A stretch of 64,000 nt of DNA, taken from assembly GCF_025449215.1 (NCBI RefSeq), contig NZ_CP104900.1, positions 4,650,001-4,714,000 of the forward strand, read 5' to 3'. Shown piece after piece: positions 49,299 to 60,362 of the stretch. Numbering within the stretch: position 1 is the first letter of the stretch; each line of letters begins with the position of its first letter. The notes beneath the pieces are model-generated. The model was not told the origin of the DNA and searched no databases. It was given only the letters and a program-made list of their open reading frames with translations. The position numbers and the translations under genes are program-made. This stretch comes from Shewanella seohaensis (GTDB lineage: Bacteria > Pseudomonadota > Gammaproteobacteria > Enterobacterales > Shewanellaceae).

Positions 49299-50870
49299 TC
49301 ACTCGGCGACCACGGCATCGACGGCGGCGGGTAGACGTAGCTCAACTCGAGTCAGTAACTTAGTATCATCCACCACGAGATTAGCCTCGCCCTTTTGTGC
49401 CCGAGCAAACAAACGCGCCGCATAGGTACCTATGCCTAACCCCTCGGCCTTGCCTTGAGTGACATATTTTTCCCAAAACTGTTCACGGATATCGACGGGC
49501 ACGGCGCCTGTGTTTTCGATAGCGATCAGTACATCACCTTCCTGGCGCGATAGCGAAATCGCCACCTTAGTCTTAGGGCGCGCCGCCTCGAAGGCATTTT
49601 TTAGCAGATTGAACAGCATAGGATGGCAGAGCTTAGGATCGCCCATCACATCGAAGCTGCTGCAAGGGTCTTCGTCGGGTAACAAATACGCCACTAACTG
49701 TTTGCTGTGAAAGGTTAGCTGCGCCGCCTGCAGCAACTGCTTAAGCATCTCATGCACCGAAAACCACTCGGCATCTAAGGAATATTGCCCCGCCTCGATA
49801 CGCAGAATATCCGAGGTCAAATTCACGGTATTAATCGACTGTAATGCCAGTTCATCGACCAAATTAATCTTGGGCAGCCACTCCTTAGGACAGCTTTTAT
49901 CCTGCGCGAGCTTTTGCGCCAGCGCGCTGATGGTCGCCAGCGGATTTTTAAGATCGTGGCTCATGATGCCATCGGCATTGTCTTTTAGCTGTGCCAGACG
50001 CTGCATCTCGTCGCACTCTTGCTGTAATGTCCGCTGGCGCTGCATTTGCGTCAGCACATTCGCCAATTTGAGCTTTAAGATTTCCGGCTGTACTGGCTTA
50101 GTGAGGTAATCTATCGCGCCGCCTCTAAGCCCCTGTAGATGGTGCTCAACCTCACCGAGGGCACTGACAAAGATCACTGGGATCTGCGCCGATTTAGGCT
50201 CAGATCTCAAGGCTTGCAGCACTTGATGCCCGTCCATCTCGGGCATCATCACATCTAACAACACCGCATCGGGCGGCGTCGCCGATTGGCAAATTTTTAG
50301 CGCCGCCTTACCGTCCTTGGCAAACAGCACCTTATATTCGTCATTTAAGAGCCCCGCCATAAAGGCCAGATTATCCGGCATATCATCGACCACCAGCACC
50401 ACATTCAAGGCAGGTGCGGTTTCAGTTGTCGCCGTTGTTTCTACTTTGGCCGCCATCGCTGAAGATAACGCGACTTGAGTGCGTTTATGCCGACGCGTGA
50501 GCGCCTGTAACACTCTGCCCTGCAAGGTTTTAGAGTTAAAAGGCTTAGCGATAATGTCTGCGACATGGTATTGCATCGCCACATCCACTAAACCTCGATG
50601 GGCATTGGCCGTCACGAGGATAATGGGTAAGTCCCGCCATTTTTCCTGCTGACGCAGACTCTCGAGTAACTCTTGGCCATCACCATCGGGCATGCTCCAA
50701 TCCAGCAGCAACAACTCTACCTGATGACGCTGTAAGACATCCAAGGCTTGGCGACCGCAATCGGCCTGTAACACTTGACCAAAACCGAGTTGCCGCAGCT
50801 GCTCGGCCATAATCTTACGCAGGGCATCCATATCCTCGACGATCAAACACTGCATCTGACCTAACTGCAT
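49299..50870 (-). CDS. Soluble REC-REC-histidine kinase
   Basis: A 523-residue cytosolic protein with two receiver domains followed by a kinase core. REC1 has Asp57 ([13 protein letters not shown]), REC2 has Asp206 ([13 protein letters not shown]). The kinase phosphoacceptor is His305 ([11 protein letters not shown]), followed by an HATPase domain with the N-box [11 protein letters not shown] and G-box GLGIGTY. It starts 10 bases inside the hybrid-kinase gene with AGGAGG, so they are cotranscribed. It likely receives phosphate from that kinase and relays or modulates signal output. Confidence 0.88.
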   Translation of the reverse strand: MQLGQMQCLIVEDMDALRKIMAEQLRQLGFGQVLQADCGRQALDVLQRHQVELLLLDWSMPDGDGQELLESLRQQEKWRDLPIILVTANAHRGLVDVAMQYHVADIIAKPFNSKTLQGRVLQALTRRHKRTQVALSSAMAAKVETTATTETAPALNVVLVVDDMPDNLAFMAGLLNDEYKVLFAKDGKAALKICQSATPPDAVLLDVMMPEMDGHQVLQALRSEPKSAQIPVIFVSALGEVEHHLQGLRGGAIDYLTKPVQPEILKLKLANVLTQMQRQRTLQQECDEMQRLAQLKDNADGIMSHDLKNPLATISALAQKLAQDKSCPKEWLPKINLVDELALQSINTVNLTSDILRIEAGQYSLDAEWFSVHEMLKQLLQAAQLTFHSKQLVAYLLPDEDPCSSFDVMGDPKLCHPMLFNLLKNAFEAARPKTKVAISLSRQEGDVLIAIENTGAVPVDIREQFWEKYVTQGKAEGLGIGTYAARLFARAQKGEANLVVDDTKLLTRVELRLPAAVDAVVAE

Positions 50871-53800
50871 ACTTCCTCCTGCGCTAATTTAAGTGTGTGC
50901 AGTCGCGTTAATGCCTGTTCAAAATCAAACAGTTCAACATCCATTTTTAACTGTTTAAGCACACTCGCCTGGGACTGAAACTGCGGCGCATGGATAAGCT
51001 TATTCACCCATTCCAAGGCATTGGTGTTGTATTCCAGCAGGCTGTTTTCTAATTGCTCCATCAGCCCAGTTAAGGCGTCATCATCCAGACAGCTTTCATC
51101 CTTAATGTTGAGCTGTTGATGCCAAAGCTCCAAGCCATTGACCAAACACTGCAATTCGGTTTGTAGCGCCAACAGTTGCTCGTGTAACTCCACGGTAAAA
51201 CTCTGCTGCGCCGTGTGGCATTGCTGCTCGAGTTCACCGGCTTGGCGGCTGATCTCCACCGCCCCGACATTGGCGGCAACGCCCTTTAAGGTGTGCAAGC
51301 TTAAGCGCAGCTCATCGGCATTTTCGTCCTGCCAGGCGCGCTGTTGCTGCCCGAGCAGTGTCTTGCTGGTGTTGAGAAATAACCCCAACAAATGGCTGTA
51401 GAGCGACTCATTGTGATCGCAAAGCGCGAGGCCATTGTGAGTCTGTAAGCCATCGAGCTGCGGCAGGCCATGGCCTGTGCTCGCTCGCTTTAATACCAAG
51501 GGCACAGGTTTACGCTGCTTTGGCGTTATCCAGCGCGCCATCACAGTGTAGAGATCCTTCACATGCACAGGTTTAGTAATTTGGTCATTCATCCCCACCG
51601 CCAGCGCTTTTTCAATGTCACCGGACATGGCATTGGCCGTCATGGCTAAAATCGGTAGATTGGCAAATTCGGGCAATTCGCGGATCCTGCGAGTCGCCTC
51701 GTAACCATCGAGCACTGGCATCTGGCAATCCATAAGCACACAGTCGAAGTACTGCAGCTCGATGCGCTCAATGGCCTCAAGCCCATGATTCGCCACTGTG
51801 ACATTCACGCCCGCTTGGCGTAATAGCTCTACCGCCAGCTCCTGATTGAGCTGATTATCCTCAACCAGTAACACCTCAGCCCCCGCTAACTGAGTCTTCA
51901 GGGCGTGCAGAGAGTGGTCCTGCTGCACTTGTCTGCCATGCTCATTGTTGTGTCCCAGCAGGGATAACAGGGCATTACCTATGGCAATAGGCGTCAGGGG
52001 TTTCGTTTGTGACAGCACTCTTGGGTTATTTTCAATCAGCGGCCTTAGGGTGTCTTGGTCGCTAAGGTTACCAATCAGCAGCATCCGCGAATCGGGATTG
52101 GCCATTAGCGCAGCCAGTAACGCTGGGCTAAATGCACTGTAATCACAGAGCACAAGCTGGCGTGTACCTGAGTGGTTAAGCGATTCAATCACGCTATCAG
52201 GGTCGGCCACTGAGACCTGCATTTGGGCCGATATCCCATGTTCTGTGAGTAACGTTTCTAATCTAGGGTGCAGCCCGACTAACTTAGCGGTTTCGCCCGC
52301 TAAGGCATCGAATTGCGACTTAGGCTCATAGGTATCTGCACAGTTGAGTGTGATCCTGAGGTAGAAGCGGCTGCCCACGCCAAACTCACTCTCACACCAC
52401 ACCTCGCCGCCCATCAAATGGGCGAGGCGCTTACAAATGGCCAAGCCAAGCCCGGTGCCGCCATATTCCCGAGAGGTCGAGGCATCGACTTGTTCGAATG
52501 AGCCAAATAGCATCCCTTGTTTTTGCTCGGGAATACCAATACCAAAATCTTCCACGCAGAAGGTCAGCTCGACCTCATCCCCCTGTTGCGTACTCTGACA
52601 ACTTAACACCACACTGCTGTCGTCGTGGGAAAACTTGACCGCGTTATTGCAGTAGTTGATCAGGATCTGCCCCAAGCGCAGGCCATCACCATGGTAATAA
52701 CGGGGCAGTTCGGGCGGCAGATCGAAGATAAACGCCATGTTTTTCTCTTCGACCTTGTAACTCACTACATTGGCCAAGTTAGACAGCACATCGTCGAGAT
52801 CGAATACCGTGCATTCGATATCCATCTTCTCGGCCTCAATCTTGGAAAAATCCAAAATATCGTTGAGTATGCCCAGCAGCGAGCCTGCGGCTTGATGCAC
52901 CTTGCCCACATAATCCCGCTGCTTACTGTTCAGCTCTGTCTGTAGCACGAGATACGACATCCCCAGAATCGCATTCATCGGCGTGCGGATCTCGTGGGAC
53001 ATATTCGCTAAAAAGTCCGACTTGGCGTGGTTAGCCGCCTCAGCCGCCTCTTTGGCTATGGCCAGTTCGTCCTGAATCGACTTAGTGTCGGTAATGTCTA
53101 AAGCCCAACAAAGGTTAGCATTTTGGCCATCCTGCACGGTGTGATAGGAGGTCAGCAGCACATCGCGGCGCTGGCCATGGGCATCAAACAGTTGCGTCTC
53201 AAATACGGTACTGTCTTGGCTTAAATCCAATTCGCGGATATGGCAGCGGTAGTCATCGGGCTGCACAAAAATCCGATAAACCGATTGCCCCACCTCTAGC
53301 CCCGTCATCTCGGTAATTTGCTCATTCACATAACGGCAAACCCCTTCGATACAGATCCAGACCCCGATCGGGCTTCTGCCTAACACGTGTTTCAGCAAAT
53401 CCCGCTCACGCTCGAGCAGGGCATTCATTAACTTTCGTTCCGACAAATCGTGGTACGACCCCAGCACAAATAGCTCGCCATTGAGCTCGATACGCTTGAG
53501 TGTCACGTCTACGTGAATAACCTCGGCGGCCGTGTTAATAAAGTCGGCCTCAAACTTAAGCTGCCCTTGGTCTAACACGGTTTGCAGACGTTGCTCAAAC
53601 ACGCTCTGATTTAAAGCATCGTCGCCCTGCTCGGGGTAATAGACTAAGGTGCGCTGACCAATGAGTTGGTGTTTACTCTGATACTTGAGCAATGACAGCA
53701 GTGCACTGTTGCACTCGATGATCACCCCCTGACTATCGGTAATCACACAGGCATCGACCGCCGAATCAAACAGCGCTTGAAACTTATGCATGCTTAGGCT

Positions 53801-55905
53801 TAGCTGCTGCTCGGTGTGGATCCGCTGCACGATATCTTTATTTAATCGTCTGTTGCGCAAGCTAAAAAGAAACAGCACCAGCAAAACCGCCACGGCAATC
53901 CGCACCGCCCAGTCGAATACTTTCTGCTTCTTTATCCCTAGGTCATATTGCACATTCACCCAGCGGTGCTGAATTTCGCGCGCCTTATCCTGCGGGATTT
54001 GTGCAAAGGCTTTATCTAAAATGCTTTGCAGTTCGGGCCAGTCCTTACGTACCCCCATCGAAATCCCAAAGCGGTAGTCACTGGCCGCCGCAATTTGCAG
54101 GCGATTAAAGGGAGGCGACTGAAGTAAGTGCGCTGTACTTGGGAAATTAACGAAGGCCGCATCGACCTGACGCTTATCCACCGCCGTTAAGGCTTGCTCC
54201 AAGTTACTGACGGGGACCAGCACTATGTCGGGATAGTCTTCGAGTAGCTGCGTGTGGGTAATATCACCGGCTACCACGCTGACCGATTTGCCCTTAAGGC
54301 TCTCAAGGCTGTTGGGATGCTCGCCCTCGATGTGGGTCACTATCACCGGCGGATACTGATTTAAGGCATCGGTAAATAACATCCACTGCTCACGTCCAGA
54401 GCCTGCCGAGGCCAGCGATAACATATCCACTTTATGCTGCTTAAATTCCTCTAGCGCTTGCTGCCAGGAACCTTCGTTATAGGTCTGGAAAATCAGCGGC
54501 ACCACACGGCTGATTTCGGCAAGATAGTCCGCCATCATGCCGCGGTGAATACCGTTTTCATCAATAAAATCAATCGGCGCAGAATGGGGATCCACGCCCA
54601 CCCTGATGATGGGATTGTTGTTGATAAAGGCCCTTTCCTCTACGGTGAGCATGCTCATAAAGCGGTGCACATCCATATTCGGGATCAGCGCGCCTAGGCG
54701 AAAATCGACCAGAAACAGATTTTTATTGAGCGCCAACGAGACTCGGGCGAAATCGGGCTGCAGTGAGTCAAAGTCGAGTAACTCATAGTAATCGTTATAG
54801 TTATTAGGGCTGATGATCAAAGGTGTAATTAAAAACTCCGCCCCCTTGGAGCGAATATCCACCCCATTTAAATAATCGAACAGCAGCACGAGACCAAATG
54901 CGCCCTGAAACTCCACGCCACCGACCCCCGCGGCGATAGCCCCTTTTGGATCCCTTGGGCGAGCTGATGATCCCAGCTTAACGAAGCAATATGGGGAATG
55001 GGCCGCAGCGGATTGGCTTCGGCCTCATGGCTTACCGCCAATGCCATAGTGGTATTCATGGCAATCACGGTATTGATATTAGGATCCTGCTGTATGGCTT
55101 TAAGATAAGCCTCACGCGCCGCAGGCGCCGTCCAGTCGGTGTTCACTACTTTGAGCTTGGCATTGGCAAATTGCTTGTTGACCGCAGTTTTCAGCTCAGC
55201 TGTACGCTTTTGCACATCGTGATTATCTTTATTCCCCGCGAGTAACAGCACATTCATGCGCTCGGCAGCGCTTTCCTGCTCAAACATTTTTTCGAGTAGG
55301 TTTTGCCCAAGGTTGTTGTTATTCATCGCCACTCGGCCAATCCAGTTGGCATTTTGTGTGCGCAGAGACAATGAGCTTTGGCTAAATTCAGAATTGATGG
55401 TGACTACAGGGATATGCTGCTGATTTGCCTCGGTTAAAAGCGCCTGCCCCTTGCCAGCAACGGGGACAAAAATAATCCCAGAAACATCGTTAGCTATCGC
55501 CTCACGGCCCAGCTTGAGCAAAGTGTCTGGCGTGCCATCGCCGTAAACAACGTCGAGCTGGATATTGAGATCCATCGCCGCAATTCTGGCGAACTTAGCG
55601 ATTTGGTGCCAAAAGGGTCTATCGGATTCCAAGATCATACTCACCCTATGGCTATGGGCGAGTTTTTGCGCCGGCGTCAACTGAGCCAGCGCCTGACGAT
55701 GTTGCAGCATCGATGACTCATTAGCCAGCGCAGCATTGGGCCATACAGACAGTAGCGCGGCTGATAACAGCAAGAGACCCGCACAATAGCCCAGTGAAAC
55801 GAGTGGCTTACAAGGGTGCGCTTGGTATTGACCCCAGCCGAGGGCGGCCAAGACTTGTCGAATGGTCCTGTGTATACGACCTGATGAAATGCCAAAAACG
55901 GCCAT
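50861..55905 (-). CDS. Hybrid histidine kinase with tandem periplasmic-binding sensor domains, frameshifted as given
   Basis: As given two readings (55905-54868 and 54916-50861) exist; one more C in the C4 run 54940-54943 fuses them to 1681 residues via [18 protein letters not shown]. Order: anchor (36-60), type I sugar-binding-protein domain (about 75-380), SBP_bac_3 domain (about 430-655), membrane helix (about 665-682), two PAS (about 700-825, 835-945), HisKA with His971 (NMSHEIRTP), HATPase ([13 protein letters not shown]), degenerate receiver (about 1205-1315), receiver with Asp1393 (VLMDCQMP), HPt with His1538 (LHTLKG). A complete phosphorelay with two ligand sensors. AGAGGA precedes the ATG. 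Confidence 0.85.
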
Positions 55906-56458
55906 AACTTTTCCTCTTAGGTTAAGTTTCTTACCGTCCCGTTGGTATGAATGGTGTATTAAGAATGAGAAGACGAAATGCGAACAGCTAAAACACGGAG
56001 GATCTTATGGGATCCGAGATCATGGATGGAGCACTCTGTTGGCCAGCGTTTCACCGGGCCAAAGGCGCTTTCGCTCATAAAACAGACAACAATTGTAAAA
56101 AAAACCGTATCAACTAAAAAGTATCAATACCTAAAAGTGTGAACAAAACAGGCCAAAAGATACAACATGATACATTTTTTTGGGGTATTATCCTGTTAGT
56201 ACAAGATTTAACCAGCCGTTAAATCCGCAATATTTTTCCGTCAAGCTTACAGCTACCGCCATCATATAACCTGAAAAATGAAAATGTAGACTTCATATTT
56301 TTTATGATGATTTTCATATTGTTATATTGATTCTTCATGGAATTAAGCAGCATTAACCGCCTAGTTTGGCACTGGCATTAACGGGGACGAATTGAGGCTC
56401 TCTCAGCATCGTCGCCGGATTAATACGGGAAACCAACCGACACAGTTGAGGCGAAACC
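55906..56458. promoter_or_regulatory. Divergent control region of the signalling cluster
   Basis: A 553-bp AT-rich spacer between the hybrid-kinase gene and the HD-GYP gene. GTATCAA occurs at 56106-56112 and 56120-56126, and GATACAA/GATACAT at 56158-56164 and 56168-56174. I see no gene in it. These may be operator sites. Confidence 0.45.
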
Positions 56459-57508
56459 ATGACTCCATTTGTAACAAAGCCCACCCTATTAGTAGTGGAT
56501 GATACTCCTGACAATATTCAGATCATTCATGGGATCCTGTCGGCGCACTATACGATCCGCGCCGCAACATCGGGTGAGAAAGCGTTAAAACTGGCCAGCA
56601 CCCATCCATTACCAGAGTTAATCCTACTCGATGTGATGATGCCTGAGATGGACGGCTTCGAAACCTGCCGCAGGCTCAAACGCGATCCTGTGACCAGCAA
56701 GATCCCCGTGGTGTTTGTGACCGCCAAGACAGATACCATAGACGAGCAAACCGGGTTTGAACTCGGCGCCGTGGACTATATTTCCAAACCCATCAGCCCA
56801 GCGGTACTCAAGGTTCGGACTCAAACCCATTTAGCCTTGAGCAATCAAGCAAGGCAGCTCGAAGCACTGGTTCAACAACGAACCCAAGAGCTTGAATCGA
56901 CGCGCCATAAGATTATTCAAAAGCTTGGGCTGGCGGCAGAATATCGGGATAACGAAACGGGATTACATATCTCCCGTATGAGCCATTATGGGCGTATTCT
57001 GGCCGAGCAAGTCTGCGACTCCCAAGCTTGGTGTGAGATGTATTTTACGGCGCTGCCGATGCACGACATCGGCAAAATTGGTATCCCAGATTCGATCCTA
57101 TCGAAACCGGGTAAGTTAACCGATGATGAGCGCCAGCAAATGCAGCAACATACCAGTTTTGGCGCGCAGATCCTCGATGACGAAAACGATCCCTTGTTAT
57201 CCCTTGCGCAGGAAATCGCCCTCCACCACCATGAACGATGGGACGGAACTGGCTATCCCCATGGGCTGGCAGGCGAGCACATTCCATTAAGCGCCCGTAT
57301 TGCTGCGGTTGCCGATGTGTTCGATGCACTCACCTCAGACCGCCCCTATAAAGTGGCGTGGAGTACTGAGCAGGCCTTTGATTACATTCAAGAAAACTCA
57401 GGGACTCAGTTTGACCCTCAGTTGGCGCAGGTCTTTATCGCCTGCAAGGCGCAAATACTGCAAGTGCAGCGACGTTTTGCCGAGCCAGCGACCACTGTCA
57501 CCCATTGA
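56459..57508 (+). CDS. REC-HD-GYP response regulator, likely cyclic-di-GMP phosphodiesterase
   Basis: A 349-residue protein with an N-terminal receiver (Asp58 in [12 protein letters not shown]) and a C-terminal HD-GYP domain: HD at 202-203 (MHDIGKIGIPD), HHE near 257 and the GYP element (HHERWDGTGYPHGL). Metal-binding and c-di-GMP-cleaving residues look intact. GAGGCGAAACC precedes the ATG. It is divergent from the two-gene kinase operon and is the probable output of that phosphorelay. Confidence 0.93.
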   Translation: MTPFVTKPTLLVVDDTPDNIQIIHGILSAHYTIRAATSGEKALKLASTHPLPELILLDVMMPEMDGFETCRRLKRDPVTSKIPVVFVTAKTDTIDEQTGFELGAVDYISKPISPAVLKVRTQTHLALSNQARQLEALVQQRTQELESTRHKIIQKLGLAAEYRDNETGLHISRMSHYGRILAEQVCDSQAWCEMYFTALPMHDIGKIGIPDSILSKPGKLTDDERQQMQQHTSFGAQILDDENDPLLSLAQEIALHHHERWDGTGYPHGLAGEHIPLSARIAAVADVFDALTSDRPYKVAWSTEQAFDYIQENSGTQFDPQLAQVFIACKAQILQVQRRFAEPATTVTH

Positions 57509-57576
57509 AAGTCTGACCAAGTGCTTCAGAACGAGGTAGACTCCTAGAACATGGGTGCAACGGATAGGGATAACAA

Positions 57577-57867
57577 ATGAATCCAGCAAAAGTGGTACGC
57601 GCTAAGGTCGTGCAATTAACGGATTTACCGAATATAGGTAAAGCGAGCGCGGCGGATTTACGCCTGCTCGGCATAGAGACACCGGCGCAATTGCTGGGGC
57701 AAAATCCCTACCAGATGTATCGCACTCTGTGCGACAAAACCGGCCAAAGACACGACCCCTGCGTACTGGATGTGTTTCTGTCTATCACCCGCTTTATGGC
57801 GGGTGATGACCCTAAACCTTGGTGGTATTACACCGAAGAGCGCAAACAGACATACGGCCAGCTTTAA
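57577..57867 (+). CDS. Helix-hairpin-helix protein of the Cdd1 family
   Basis: A 96-residue protein with a helix-hairpin-helix motif (LTDLPNIGKASAADLRLLGI) and the Cdd1-type tail (DPCVLDVFLSITRFMAGDDP, PWWYYTEERK). It probably binds DNA or nucleotides; role unknown. Its stop overlaps the stop of the convergent transporter by four bases. Confidence 0.85.
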   Translation: MNPAKVVRAKVVQLTDLPNIGKASAADLRLLGIETPAQLLGQNPYQMYRTLCDKTGQRHDPCVLDVFLSITRFMAGDDPKPWWYYTEERKQTYGQL

Positions 57868-58982
57868 TCTGCATGCTTTGGCAGTATCTCTTGGGATGCG
57901 GATGCCTGAACCTCAGGTGAGTCAGGCTCGGTACTGGGATCGTCCCTTAACCATTCGCGCCAAATGGCAATCAGCAACGCCATCAACACAGGGCCGACAA
58001 ACAGACCAACAAACCCCATGGTTTTCACCCCGCCAATCAAACCGAAAAAGGTCGGCAAGAAGGGTAATTTGATTGGCCCGCCAACCAAATTAGGTCGCAG
58101 CGTTTTATCGACAATAAACAGTTCGATACTGCCCCAGAGGAATAAGCCCACCCCTGCTGTCATGTCGCCGGTGCCGACTAAGTACAGTGAAATCAAGGTG
58201 AACATGGTTGGCGCACCACCGGGCACTAAGGCCATAAACGCGGTCAACACCCCAAAGGCCACGGCCGAAGGTACACCAGCAATCCAGTAAGCAATCCCCA
58301 ACACTATGCCCTCGCCGATGGCGATAAGTGTCATGCCTATAACGGTTGAACTCACAGTCGCAGGCACCACGCGGGAGAACCTATGCCAGCGTGCAGGAAG
58401 AATGCGCTCGCCAACAATATCCAACTGTTTAGCCACCGATTCGCCATCTTTATATAAGAAAAACAAGGTGATCAGCATAAACAGCAAGGTCAGCAACAGG
58501 CCCAAGGTATTCCAGCCCAATTGCAGTACCCAACGGGAAATACCACTCAGATTCTGGCCGCTGATCGCGCTGACTATCTTGCCCAGCTCATGGGGTTCAC
58601 CGATAAACTGCTGCCATTGCAGGGTGAGCCACTCGCCAATCCAAGGTAGATCCTTAATCCACAGCGGCACGGGAGCGCCATGCTGGTTGGCATACACCAG
58701 CCACTCCACCCAGGCTCTAATCTCTTGTAAAGCATAGGAAAATACAAAAATCAGCGGCGTGATAAGCCCAAGAATAATCAAGACTAAAGCTATGGTGGCT
58801 GACAACGCCGAGCGACCACCGCATTTAGCCATTAATTTTTGATACAGCGGCCAACTGGAGAAGCAGACGATCAGGGCGGCCAAGGCGGGCACTAAAAAGT
58901 CGATAAAAAAGAAAACACCAGCACACAGCAATAAAATCAATAGGGTACGACCCACCGCAGCATTACTGATAATCTGTGCCAT
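57864..58982 (-). CDS. AI-2E family transporter (YdiK/UPF0118-like)
   Basis: A 372-residue polytopic protein with about seven to eight membrane helices and the family pattern (FGVLTAFMALVPGGAPTMFT; GVKTMGFVGLFVGPVLMALL). Members are exporters or Na+/H+ antiporters of unclear specificity. E. coli YdiK has 370 residues. The start is ATG at 58982, with GGGAG 8 nt upstream; a reading from 59039 adds an unlikely N-terminus. Confidence 0.85.
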   Translation of the reverse strand: MAQIISNAAVGRTLLILLLCAGVFFFIDFLVPALAALIVCFSSWPLYQKLMAKCGGRSALSATIALVLIILGLITPLIFVFSYALQEIRAWVEWLVYANQHGAPVPLWIKDLPWIGEWLTLQWQQFIGEPHELGKIVSAISGQNLSGISRWVLQLGWNTLGLLLTLLFMLITLFFLYKDGESVAKQLDIVGERILPARWHRFSRVVPATVSSTVIGMTLIAIGEGIVLGIAYWIAGVPSAVAFGVLTAFMALVPGGAPTMFTLISLYLVGTGDMTAGVGLFLWGSIELFIVDKTLRPNLVGGPIKLPFLPTFFGLIGGVKTMGFVGLFVGPVLMALLIAIWREWLRDDPSTEPDSPEVQASASQEILPKHAD

Positions 58983-59160
58983 CCACAAACTCCCACAATA
59001 GAATCCAACAACAAGGTGGAAAACTTGGCAGAGTGCCAAGCAACAACCAGCCTTTGGGTGTTCCCCATTCTGTGAGCCAGTTTATTGCGCAGTGCTTTCC
59101 ATGGGCAACGACATTTAACTAAAGCGTGAGTAGTGTATCAGTGCTACTTGTATCCCCAAA

Positions 59161-59183
59161 GGCCTTCGAATGTCTCGAAGGCC
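59161..59183 (-). terminator. Hairpin downstream of the double-thioredoxin gene
   Basis: Stem GGCCTTCGA / TCGAAGGCC with a 5-nt loop, 17 nt past the stop codon at 59200 on the minus strand; a short TTT follows. Confidence 0.6.
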
Positions 59184-59199
59184 AAATGGTTGAAAATCC

Positions 59200-60120
59200 C
59201 TATGGCGCAACCTTGAGCCTTGCGACAATTTTCTCTGGTTGGCTAAAATCGGTAATACGCTCAATGACTTTACCGTCTTTCACCCAAAGCAATGTCGGGA
59301 TGTTGCGGATACTAAAGTGATTAAACAGCACGCCTAATTCATCAATACTAAAATCGACGCGTGAAGGATAGAGCTGTTTAAAATCGGCGAGGGCTTTATC
59401 GTCCGTCCACAGATGATTCACCACCCCATGCCAAGCTTTGTTCGGCAACTGTTGCGCTAGGTTGTCTAAATCTTTCTGGGCGGCAACACAGGCCTTAGAC
59501 ATTTCAGGACGACTCTCTGCCAAATACCAATCACACCAAGTGGCGGTAAAAAACAGTAAATGCTCACCTTGCTCCCAAGGTTTCAGCAATTTAGCCGTTT
59601 GTTCAGGGTTTGGTGCATCTGTAGTTTGTGCCGTGAGTTCTTGGCCATTGGCCAACATATCGATAAATTTATCGAGGTTCGCATCCGACTCATGGCTAGT
59701 GTAAACCACTTCGCCCGCGCGATTGATTAACACGCTATAGGGCGTCCCGACCAAGCCTAGGGCCACACCCAATTCGCCCTCGTTGTCTAGCCAGATTGGC
59801 ATAGTCAGACCGAAACGTGAGATCACTTCGGCTATCTTAGGTTGTTCTTCGTTGATATTGATATTCAGGGCAAGGATATTGACCTTGTCCTGATACTTTT
59901 TCTGCAATTCCTCAAAATGCGGCATCTGCTCCATACAGGGCTGACACCAAGTTGCCCAAAACTTAAGGTAAATCGGCTTATCGCCAGCGATGTTTTTTAA
60001 GGAGGTTTGCTGTTGATCTGGATAGGTTTTTAGCACTATATCTTGATAGCTTTTATCGGCAGCAAAAGTGGAAAAACTGATAAGGGCGAGACAGGTAACT
60101 ATGATTCGACGTAACAACAT
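59200..60120 (-). CDS. TlpA-like protein with two thioredoxin folds, second one lacking CXXC
   Basis: A 306-residue exported protein. Signal peptide (MLLRRIIVTCLALISF), then a TlpA/ResA-like thioredoxin domain with WCQPC at about residues 59-63, and a second thioredoxin fold (about 190-305). In the second the CXXC position reads TWCDWYLAE, so only one Cys remains; the cis-Pro segment NIPTLLWVKDGK is present. It likely keeps envelope thiols reduced; partner unknown. AAAGGA lies upstream of the ATG at 60120; a start at 60216 would add 32 residues without a ribosome site. Confidence 0.82.
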   Translation of the reverse strand: MLLRRIIVTCLALISFSTFAADKSYQDIVLKTYPDQQQTSLKNIAGDKPIYLKFWATWCQPCMEQMPHFEELQKKYQDKVNILALNININEEQPKIAEVISRFGLTMPIWLDNEGELGVALGLVGTPYSVLINRAGEVVYTSHESDANLDKFIDMLANGQELTAQTTDAPNPEQTAKLLKPWEQGEHLLFFTATWCDWYLAESRPEMSKACVAAQKDLDNLAQQLPNKAWHGVVNHLWTDDKALADFKQLYPSRVDFSIDELGVLFNHFSIRNIPTLLWVKDGKVIERITDFSQPEKIVARLKVAP

Positions 60121-60270
60121 TAGCGTTATCCTTTCAGGTGGAGATCGCTCGCAACCACAAGGGTTGGTCGTGATATTCAGCCAGTGACATAAGCAATTAC
60201 TGAGAACAAATACCAAGTGAAGCAGAGCGGCATTGCAGGACTGAGCCGCCCGGCCGCCAGTATAAATGAA

Positions 60271-60306
60271 TAGGCTTATATTTTAGCCATGTAAAATATA
60301 AGCCTA
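60271..60306 (-). terminator. Long stem-loop between two minus-strand genes
   Basis: A 15-bp stem TAGGCTTATATTTTA / TAAAATATAAGCCTA with a 6-nt loop. It lies after the membrane-protein gene ending at 60363, and T-rich sequence follows on the minus strand. Confidence 0.6.
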
Positions 60307-60362
60307 TTTGAGCAGAAGCGACGCGCCGATTGCACCAAGGCCGCGAACTCATTTTCTTCTCG

